This document shows, one piece after another, positions 55,850 to 64,000 of a DNA stretch of 64,000 nt. The notes below the pieces were generated by a model. It searched no databases. It had not been told where the DNA came from and was given only the letters and a program-made list of their open reading frames with translations. Position 1 is the stretch's first letter, and every line of letters begins with the position of its first letter. The DNA comes from Symbiodinium natans (lineage: Eukaryota; Sar; Dinophyceae; Suessiales; Symbiodiniaceae): positions 62,001 through 126,000 of the forward strand of contig CAJNDS010002369.1 in the NCBI GenBank assembly GCA_905221605.1, given 5' to 3'. The position numbers and the translations under genes were made by a program.

Positions 55850-58800
55850 TGACGCAGGAAGGGCAGAACCAGACAGGCAAGCCCATTACAAATAATGACA
55901 GAGCAGGTGGCCTTGAACTGTGCACTTGCGAAGGATGCTGCAGGCGCATGACGCGCCAGCATGCGCGGCGCCTGAAGCAAGTGCCTGAAACTTTCACGCG
56001 ACTCAAGTCGAAGCCAGGTGCGGCAGATTTCCAAATTTCGTCGCTGTCACTGAGTGACCAACCTGTTCAAAGCCCGCAGAGCTGCCATGGCTGCTGCTTC
56101 TTTTTTCTGAGGCTGTGAAGGACTCTTGACCTTTAAACAGGCTGCGGGGTCGCACGCCACGAACAAAAACAAGAACAGCTGCAGCACGTCAAGGGAGCCC
56201 GGGTGCCCAAAACCGCCAAAACCGCCAAAACCGCCAGCTTGAAAGTGGCTCAGCATGCGCTGGCGATCGTCGCATCTTCGCCGAAACCTTGGACCCAGGC
56301 CTCTCGCAGGAAAGCCATCGCATCTGGGATCTGCTCCAACCTTGAGGCTTGAGGGCTCGAGGGCTGAGTCTGGCTCTGAAGATGTTACCAGGTCTGGGCA
56401 CTTGCATAGGATTGCCCTACAAGGGGCATGGGGGGGGGGGGGGGGGTGGGGGGTGGGGGGGGGGGGGGGGGGGGGGGGTGGGGGGGGGGGTGGGGGGGGG
56501 GGGTGGTGGTATGTCACAGCATAGGTTCCTGAACGATTTGAGGGGAAGCAGCCTACTTCTGACACAAACCTTGATCTGGGGCGCTGCAGGACACAGCCGC
56601 TTGCTGGATCGCAGCATCAAACCATACCCTCGCCCAAAATTTAGAAGACGTTTTTTCTGGGTTGTTGGCAGGTTGAAGGCCGGCAAATCGACCAGTGGTG
56701 CCCGGCCATACCTCGACGGTCAGATCTAAGTCATGTCTCGACATGTCGCTTTCGTAGTTTGATCAGTTGGATCTGTCAATTCTCCCTGTCCGTTTTCTGT
56801 GTGCCGGGCTTGAAGTGCTGCGGGTGCTTCTCTGGCATGGTCGGGTGTGCAATCAGTACCTTAAGGGGCGCCAACCTTCTCAAGCCTTCAGCCTTGGCCA
56901 TTTGGCTACCCGCAGCTATACCCTCTGCATCAATTGAGGCGGAGTTCATCTGGAAACACGTTGAGCTTGTCCAGCTTCATGGAACCGAGGGAGCTATGTA
57001 GTGCTACAGCTGTTCCCTTGGGCGCAAGCATGGGAGATCTTGCGCTTCTTCATCGCTGCCTTGTCAGAGGCTGCCTCGCAGCAGTTTCGTCAGATGCCGG
57101 CATGTTTGAAACGGCCCGTGCCTTGGCCGCTCCCAGAAACAGGCCTGAACTGGTGAAGGGCGATAGGTTTGAAAGGAAATCAGTTCCTTGGCATTCCTTT
57201 CGTTCTTTCGTTTCGTATTCAAGCTTTGGGCAGTCTAAGGGCCGAGCCCTCCGCAATCTCGTTGGCATCCGCATCAAGCGCCGCATAGAGAGACTGTATG
57301 GCAGGTTGCCAAATTCAGCAATCGAATTTGGGCGGGATGCCGGAAGCAATGCCAGAAGCAACGCTGAGCAGCCCCTACACCCTGCAGCGTGCTAGAGCAG
57401 TGAGCGGACATATGAAGAATTCGCCTGTGATCAACCATGCATCGTGCCTCGAAGAAGGACTGCTGGGTTTCATCCTACGGGATGATATTTCCGTTCACAC
57501 GCGCATCACTCAAGAACGCTGCTACACAGGGTGCCTGCCTGCTTGCTAGATTTGCTTCCGCTCACAGCCGGCATGGTCAGGACAAGTGGCCAGCTTCCAT
57601 GGCGATGCTCCTAGAAACCAAAGAATTCTCTTGTGGGCGCCTTCGTGCTGGACACGTGAGCTGTGGAGCCACATGTTGACAAAGCGAATCGCGCCTACTA
57701 CGAGTTTGTTGGTCGTAACCAGGTAACCACGAACATCAAGAGTGATTGTTTCCGGTGCAGCTGAAAGGTGCAGAAGAGACCGTTCACTAGCACTGCATGT
57801 TTAGAATCTGTAATCGTCTTCAGCTGCGTGGTTTGATGCACGTTTGGTGCCAGCCGGATTCTGTACTTGAGAAGAAAAGCGGCGTCATCTTCTGTCTGCC
57901 CAATGGCTTGCTGCAATTCTGAAGCACATGCAGCACGAAGACCATGCGGCACATTTCTGTATAACGTGTGTATGAGATACATACATAGTGGCCAAGATGA
58001 GACGAAGGGTGGCTGTCCATTGCACATGAGGGAGACAAGCGGAGACAAGCAGCCCAGCGAGCTGCAGGAACCCCTGTACATTGTACACTGAATTGTTTGG
58101 GGAAGATATTCGAAAAAAAACACATGAAAGCATAAAGAGCCCTCGACTGTGAATGACTCCAAAACAAAGTGGGCCAAGACGTCCCCTCTTAGTCTCTCTC
58201 TCGTTTTTGTCTCTCTCTTGAGCTCTGTCGACTCTGACCCACTCCCGACACCCACACGAGGGTTTTCAGAAGCCCGACCCTTTTTGAAGCGAGCTGTCGT
58301 TTCACTATTTTTCCATCAGCTGCTCTTCGAAATTGTTCTTTTGCAACGGCTGTTCAAGCCCGAGCTCATAAGGAAGCTGTCACCTTCAGAGACATCACCC
58401 GTGGACAGCTAAGCGTGGACGGATATCTCCCGTTGGCCTGCTGCACGGGGTTCGGAATCATCTCGATGCTGAGAACCTGGCCACTGAAGATCACCCGTAG
58501 AGGAGCATAGAGGAACAACTTTTGAACGCGTCCCTCCCCAAGGAGGTGCCAAGGCATCCAAAGGTTTGGGCTTCATGCTAAGCCCTGTGTCCTGAGGCAA
58601 GAGGCCCTAATTTCGTGCTAAGCCTGTACCAGTAGGGCCGACAGTAGGGCCTACCAGTAACCGCAAGTCCCGATGCTCTTGGAGCCCCGTACTTCACAGC
58701 GGTCTTCTCTTTATTCCGGCAGCGTGCGGGAGAACATGCTGATACCCAGCAGCAGGCAGAATCCCCCTCGTATGCATACGGCGCGTGCAGGTCAGGATCC

Positions 58801-59000
58801 TCGTGTTTGCATGAGTTTGCATATCACACCTTTGGACTTTGCCGAATCTTCGCGCGAAAGTATTCCTGCACGGCCATGGCTCTGATATCGAACCTCACCC
58901 GTTTCCCAGACAGCAGCTAATCTAAAGCTAAAAGTTTCAGCCCTGTCTGGGGGCAGCATCCCCCAATCTATAGATCGGCATCGACCTTCTGATAGATTCT
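55850..59000. other. Mostly unassigned sequence
   Basis: Minus-strand frames with protein-like parts: 56.05-56.30 kb (QAGGFGGFGGFGHPGSLDVL; the Gly-Phe repeats come from a 9-bp CCGCCAAAA repeat at 56.21-56.24 kb), 57.70-58.0 kb (ASELQQAIGQTEDDAAFLLK, then YRIRLAPNVHQTTQLKTITD, running to a stop) and 58.37-58.55 kb (VQKLFLYAPLRVIFSGQVLS). None was recognised and none has confirmed splice partners. The malate dehydrogenase start should lie near the left side of this stretch. Confidence 0.4.
56428..56510. repeat. G-rich tract (potential G-quadruplex)
   Basis: About 80 bp of G with single T interruptions. Gly-, Val- and Pro-rich frames across it are artefacts. Confidence 0.96.
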
Positions 59001-59006
59001 GCGCAC

Positions 59007-60698
59007 CTGGTTCCGGAACAAGGATCCATTGAGCGTGGCCGCCGCTCGGACCGCTGCTTCCTCGGACCTGTAGGGCCAAGCAGCAAGCGGTAAGCAAGCG
59101 GATTTGGGCCCTTCAGAGGACGATCGTACTGGCTGGAAGTTCCGATGTCTTTCAAAAACTTGAAGCTAAGGCTGAGGTGAAGGCGTGTAAGCGGCCGTGG
59201 CTGAACCAGAGCCAGATCCGGTCAGCATCGCCTCACGCAGCACACATTGACAGTCACGCAGTTGTTACATCAGGTTAAGGCAAGTCGCAACATGGGCCAC
59301 ATCACCAGCTGACTTCAAGTGGTCCTGACAACAGCTTCAATGCTGCAAAGACTAATTCTTCAGCTTCCTCTCTGCTACTATCACTGCCGATGCGCAACGA
59401 TGTGCAACGTCTCGTTCAGGTTCGTTGACCATTGAATCCTGTATATCCTGTGGTCTCCGATTTTGCGGCTCCTTCAGGTCCTGCCAGCGCGTCCCCGGAG
59501 CCACATTGTCGACCTGGCTTTGGAGGCATCTGGCACCAGATTGCTCATGCACTCGCAGGCGCCCGCGGCCTTGATGCGAAACTTCTGCCCTGCCTTGGCA
59601 TCCTGAAGAGCAAGACGCATGCAAGACTGAGGTTTTGGCCTTTGCTCTGAGGAGAGGACCTTGATGGCTGCACCTACAGAATGCTGGTACCACATGCCCC
59701 ATGCCCAACAGCGAACTTAAACTCCAGAGCGGTGCGAGATTTTGCAGGATGCCTCCACCTCCACCACCATTATCCTTGAGGTCATCGTACTCTCGCACGT
59801 ACATCAGCCTGCCTCACAGTGCGAAGGCTCCGGAACCAAAAAAAATCAAGCGCCGAAGCTTTGGAAAGTCCGAATCACGAAATCCAGATCGGGCACATGT
59901 CAAGCCCGCAATGCGAGTGCACCACAATGGAAATGGAGGGATCTTCAGAGAGGACGGGCAATCTTTGCACTCCAAACCTTCAAGCACACCTTCTCTTAAA
60001 CAGCAGGTCCTCACTACTTGAGAGGCGCAGCGCCTTGCAGCATGGAGTCGTGCAGAAACTGCACGGCCTCTTTTGAACATGTGCGATGCCTTGCAAAAAC
60101 TGCATCGACGGCATTGGGGACGCGCTCAGCGGCCGGCTCTTCTCGCCGCACCGAAGGTGGCAAACTCGACAACTCCACAGCCCTCGAAAGCTTTTCAAAT
60201 TTGTCACATCTTCGGCTTGCTGGACTCTATGAGATCTAGCCTCAGGCCTTGTACAGTGTTGATGGGACACTGAGGGCAGCAAGTGAAAAGCTGGCTGTTG
60301 AAGAGTGCAATGCCAAACAAGACACATGCGCTTGCCATGCACCTCTACTTGCTATCCTACTCCTAGCTCCGGCCATGCCTTCGATCTGCCACGCGCGTCT
60401 TTGTCGTCTGTGAGAATTTCCACGTGCAGCACCTCTTACCGTCATCAAGATGACTAGCCAAACAGGGCTTCAGGGTCACAGACCATGAAAATGTGTTTGG
60501 AGGTGCTTCGAGCTGTCTCGGGTTGTGGCTTTGCAGGCTTTAACTAAGTTAGGATCACAAGCAAAATACGTCACCTCTCCGACCTGGCGCATGTGATCCT
60601 GCGGACCGCCGGTGGGTGGCATGAACAATCATGTTGAGCCTGTTGAGCCTGTTGAGCAGAATCTAAGCAAGCTGTCCTTCAGCTGCTGCCAGGTCACG
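59007..60698 (-). CDS. SR-like splicing factor with RRM, Gly hinge and SWQDLKD-type pseudo-RRM
   Basis: An RNA-binding protein of SR/SRSF1 layout, presumably nuclear and acting in pre-mRNA splicing or mRNA export. First RRM exons: 60677-60698 (VTWQQLK; GA donor), 60563-60598 (DHMRQVGEVTYF), 60379-60407 (DDKDARGRSK), 60152-60182 (RNP1, GCGVVEFATF), 60034-60069 (AVQFLHDSMLQG), 59753-59812 (RLMYVREYDDLKDN then a Gly run, the hinge). Second RRM: 59570-59602 (DAKAGQKFRIK), 59472-59513 (VDNVAPGTRWQDLK; GA donor), 59289-59324 (DHLKSAGDVAHV), 59007-59060 (EAAVRAAATLNGSLFRNQ; GT donor). RWQDLKD matches the hallmark of the SRSF1-type pseudo-RRM. A possible RNP2 (VLAGNL) lies near 60.82 kb. The strand between the second RRM's second and last exons was not found, and no Arg/Ser tail was seen. 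Phases match across most joins. Confidence 0.88.
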
Positions 60699-60699
60699 C

Positions 60700-61435
60700 T
60701 GTAAGGCCTTGCCCCGACCCTCGACATCTCTCAACACCGCACCATCCTAAGCCTACCTTCGTATCGTGCGGGTAAGGACAAAAAAGCTGTTCTGTTTCTC
60801 AGGCTGCAACAAATTTCCGGCCAACACTTTCGTGAACGGCTCCGAGCCTTGGGCAACAGCTCAGGCACACAATGACATGTAGGTAGACCTTGCTGACAAT
60901 CTGAGCTTGTGTCCCTTGCGAAATGCAGGCCCTTGACCGGCCTTGGATCTCCAAAACTCACTTCAAAATTCGACGCACTTTTGACTCAAGTCTGCACATG
61001 TCTGCACCTTAAGCCAAAGCACAGCCATGGCCCTGGACCAAACCTCCACAATGCTTCTTCTTCAAGACGTGCTTCTTCTCAAACGTGTTTCTCAAAAGTT
61101 GCATTTTCGGTTTTGGGTGCTTGCATTTCCTGAGGCTAGGGCATCTCCTGGCCATGCTAGGGACTGCGGGCGGTTCGACCTGCGTGGAACTTCTGAGATC
61201 GCAGTGGCTACAGGGTAGGTTTGAAGGGCACCAAAGCTCTAACTCAGTTGAGCTCAGGCTCTTCATGGTGGGCTTACAAGTCTTATGCCTTAAGCTGTGC
61301 GTCGCACTCTCTGTCCTCTCGGACGAAGATCTTGCGGCCTCGAGGCATGCCACACAACACGGCACACGTCTGGCATCATCTTCATGGGCATCTTCATCTT
61401 CATATCTTCATGTCTGTGAGATTGTAGGGGTTCAG
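60700..61435. other. Spacer between RRM units
   Basis: Except for a possible RNP2 exon near 60.82 kb nothing is recognised. Plus-strand frames at 61.09-61.49 kb are Leu/Ser-rich and unsupported. Confidence 0.35.
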
Positions 61436-61439
61436 AAGT

Positions 61440-62087
61440 TCAAGACATCTCGGCAGCCAAAGCTCCAAGGATTTCAGTGCCAGTAAGCTGCTCGATGGCA
61501 GCCTGTGCCTGCTCGCGTGTAACTGCTAAATACTCATCAATGCTGCAAAAACGATGCGCAGTTGCATGAAGACCATGCGATGTCGCCAGTTTTCCGGGTC
61601 AAAAGAGGCAGCTCAAAAGAAGGACTCTCAGAGCTCAACAACCCTCTGTCTTCAATGTGCAGCGTTAGAGCAGATTGAGCCTCCTCTTTCGTGTTGAACT
61701 CCACAATACCGGCACCTTGTTTCATAAGGGGCAGTCATTTTTATGGAGCTGTGCAAGCCGCCTCATGTCCAGATAAGTCCACAGACCTTTTGATCGAGAT
61801 CCCTCAAAGTTGCCCTCGCTCAAGATATCTGCTCGCTTCACCTTCGGCGCACGGCTCCCTCAGTCACTTACTCAGACTTACTCTACGTGTCCCAGGAATG
61901 TGCAAGCTACCCAAGAGCCATCTCGTCAGCCTCACCCACAGATCTGAAGTGGTCTTTCAGGTCCTGACCGGTGTGGTGAAGAGCTGGCTCGCAAACGAAT
62001 CAGGCAAAGAGGGGTGATCTCGGGAGATCTCGCCTTCCACGTGGCAATCCAGGCCAGATTTCCGACGTAAACTCGGCAGTCCTGGGA
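61440..62087 (-). CDS. RRM-containing RNA-binding protein (complete RRM plus C-terminal exon)
   Basis: Exons: 62034-62087 after a TTCTCCTCAG acceptor (SQDCRVYVGNLAWIATWK, with RNP2 VYVGNL; GC donor), 61931-61963 (DLKDHFRSVGE; GC donor), 61802-61841 (VKRADILSEGNFE; GA donor), about 61645-61716 (RNP1 GAGIVEF, then NTKEEAQSALTL). The joined RRM is complete in order and phase up to helix 2. A further exon 61542-61440 after TTTTTGCAG reads IDEYLAVTREQAQAAIEQLT, then GTEILGALAAEMS and a stop. It resembles a second RRM helix 2 or a short helical C-terminus, and its join to the previous exon is uncertain. Upstream at about 62.34-62.40 kb a Lys-rich stretch (STKKSRRKKGEIITAQEGSI) after CGTCCTCACAG may be the linker from a preceding RRM. 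Confidence 0.88.
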
Positions 62088-62089
62088 CT

Positions 62090-63920
62090 GAGGAGAAGAT
62101 TAATAAAAAGGGGGGGCAGTATGGCTCAGCATGGGCGTCGCTGACGTTGACGTGGCACTTGACACCTCCGTAAGCAAAGGTCTGTATGACTCCAGGGCTT
62201 CAACAGTATTAAACCGTGAACTGATGTCAGCCGTTCCCGTGCCTTCTCAGCCTAGGCTGACAGCCGGGACACGGAATGTCAGCAACGACGGCTTCGGGAG
62301 GCTTTGCCGAGTAGAGCGGCTAGCAATGCTGCCTTCTTGCGCGGTGATTATCTCGCCTTTCTTGCGCCGCGACTTCTTCGTGGAGGCGAAAGTAGCTGTG
62401 AGGACGGATGAGAGCTCAAGGCTGATGCTGTGAAGAACAGATGCCTTTGGTCAGTTGCGCAAGCGCCCCCCCCTCCCCCTGCCTCCGTCGGGGTGCTGTT
62501 TAAGCAAGGGCCCGCTGCCAGAAAAACAAAAGAGCAAGCGCTACGTTCCGTCCCACACAGCGTCCGGTCAATGCTTCCACACATCGGACACGCGAACGGA
62601 CAGGCCCTCTGCACAGCGGCTGTCTCAGCGAACAGCGTGCACAAAGCTGCCGCGTTCGTGCTCTGTTGGTTCTGCTGGTCTGCCGCCACTGACATGAATT
62701 CCAAGCCAGTGTTGGGAATCGTGTTGTCTGGCGTTCAACACCTGCAACACTGTGCGACTCTGTGCTTGTTGCGGCTTGCTGCGCAACCATGATGATTTCA
62801 GCGCGGGACGGTGGAGTCGCGTGGGCTTCTGCACGGAGCATGCGTGCAAACGTGTGCAAACCAGACACGCGCATGCCAGCGGTGGGCAAAGGGCTTTACT
62901 AGGAGGGAAAACGCTCGTGGGTCGCAAACGGCGACAGCCTTTAAAGAATGCTAAACTATCGCCACACTCTCCACCTCCTTGCGCGGCGCCTCTGATGGCT
63001 CTGATGGGGGTTCACGGGGTTCACGCAAAATCCGCCAGCTCAAGGTTGCAGCAGCGACATTGGTAAACATGTTACGGCCAGGTTCAATTGATTTGCTCCC
63101 AGCCCATTCTACAGATTTACAACACTTCAACACACTTCAAAGGAGAACAACACAATTCGAGAACTGCTCCTTTCGCTCGCTGGTGCTCTGGTCTACCCGG
63201 TCCTGGCAACGTTGCAGAGTCTTGGGACCCGGGAACTTGGGAGACATTTCTCGGGCGCTCACATGGGCTCACTGGCATGTGGAGTTCTGCAAGCATTAAA
63301 CGGGCATAATGGTTCCTGTACGTTCCTGTGGATATTGGACAAGGGGGCCTCCCGCACAGCGATCTGCCTTCCTGATAGCTCGGAGTCGTTCAGCTCCAGC
63401 ACCTCGATACACGAAAATTCTTCACAGCCATCTCCTTTTGCCACTCCCAAAATTCCCAAACACGACAAGACAGCAAACTCAATTTTTTTCACGTCCTCAC
63501 GCATTTTAGCACATCAGGGCTCCCCTCGGTGACCGTGCTCTCCTTCTCAGATTCTCTCCGTTGCGATGCGCCATGGATCGCCATGGTCAGAGTCTTCAGA
63601 GATGGTTCAAAAGGGGCCCCAAAGTGGCCTCTTGTCGGAAGGCCATGGGCCTCTTGCGCCTCTTGGGCCTCTTTGGCCTCTTGGGCTCTTGGGCATCAAG
63701 TCCTGCAGCAACTCCCTGCAAATCCTGCGCCTAACTCCTGGATTCGATACTTCCTTACTTCCTTGCTTACAGCTTCTCAGGCTTGTCCGGTTGGACTCGA
63801 ATTAACGTGGTGCCGGGGCCATGTTCCTGCATTTCAGAGCCCCGATCAGCTTCCACGGGTTCTTCAGGTTTCGTGCCTCTAAGCTGAGGCCTGCAGTGCT
63901 TGCAGGAAGCTCAGGGCACC
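62090..63920. other. Region between RRM exons, partly intronic
   Basis: Holds the possible linker exon near 62.37 kb and a GCCTCTTGG-type tandem repeat near 63.65-63.69 kb. If the RRM exon at the right edge and the one at 62.0 kb are one gene, this is a long intron or several introns with unrecognised exons. Confidence 0.4.
63646..63692. repeat. Short tandem repeat, about 10-bp unit GCCTCTTGGG
   Basis: Four to five imperfect copies (GGCCTCTTGC, GCCTCTTGGG, CCTCTTTGG, CCTCTTGGG, CTCTTGGG). Confidence 0.85.
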
Positions 63921-63922
63921 AC

Positions 63923-63988
63923 CGCCCGTTGTGCATCCTCCAGCCGTCGGAAGGCCACCAAGCCGCATCCACGTGAGCGCCCGCTCTC
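63923..63988 (-). CDS. RRM exon of a gene continuing past the right edge
   Basis: After acceptor TGTCTGCAG, 22 codons read ESGRSRGCGLVAFRRLEDAQ then RA, ending at a possible GT donor. GRSRGCGLVAF is an RNP1 motif and LEDAQRA is the start of RRM helix 2. The first half of this RRM must lie to the right of the window. The next exon (helix-2 end and last strand) was not found down to 62.1 kb. It may be the N-terminal RRM of the protein whose complete RRM is at 61.6-62.1 kb, or a separate gene. Confidence 0.75.
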
Positions 63989-64000
63989 CTGCAGACACAG

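Overview
This window looks like nuclear DNA of a dinoflagellate, most likely a Symbiodiniaceae-type genome. The reasons are: (i) protein-coding information is split into very short exons (16 to about 330 nt) with many small introns; (ii) most intron 5' ends read GC, with some GA and GT, and 3' ends read AG, a combination known from Symbiodiniaceae; (iii) degenerate CCCTAAA (TTTAGGG-type) telomere-like tracts occur internally; (iv) one locus carries a tandem remnant of the dinoflagellate spliced leader; (v) every gene identified with confidence lies on the minus strand, as in dinoflagellate unidirectional gene arrays. Most long open frames are not genes. The real genes were found by reading short conserved peptides and joining them at AG acceptors and GC/GT/GA donors with matching codon phase.

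Layout, left to right (all minus strand unless stated). 0-6 kb: a 10-bp tandem repeat and little recognisable coding. 6.8-9.3 kb: an ABCG-type ABC transporter nucleotide-binding domain in about 17 exons; 9.9-10.05 kb: two exons resembling an ABCG transmembrane domain just upstream. 16.3-20.65 kb: a near-complete ERdj3/DNAJB11-like J-protein in 18 or more exons. 20.7-26.5 kb: gene-poor, with a near-perfect 33-bp-stem hairpin, a long CA microsatellite and G-rich tracts. 26.6-27.0 kb: the 5' end of an unidentified gene. 28.9-29.1 kb (plus strand): relict spliced leader followed by a short first exon. 34-38 kb: unidentified genes, including a membrane protein. 41.0-42.4 kb: a Lys/Glu-rich coiled-coil protein in 10 exons. 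43.3-44.8 kb: an intronless 482-residue protein joining a UBA-like domain, a zinc motif and a C45-type (acyl-CoA:6-APA acyltransferase-like) Ntn-hydrolase. 45.5-51.3 kb: three unidentified multi-exon genes. 53.1-55.8 kb: malate dehydrogenase, 11 exons, with a dispersed repeat in one intron. 59.0-64.0 kb: a run of RRM exons forming an SR-like splicing factor with a Gly hinge and an SWQDLKD-type pseudo-RRM, and one or two more RRM units that run off the right edge.

Three copies of a 0.36-0.56 kb dispersed element share a start (TCCGCCGAGGCCTCGGGCC) and an end (GGCCGAGGCGGGTCGCGTAG followed by a TTAAAATTA-like tail). Two carry telomere-like tracts inside. One copy splits an array of palindromic about 22-bp units, and another sits in the malate dehydrogenase intron.

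The recognised genes are housekeeping functions (transport, protein folding, carbon metabolism, RNA processing) that do not form a pathway; co-linearity rather than shared function links them. Exon joins were made by eye and not aligned by computer. Products called unidentified were not recognised.
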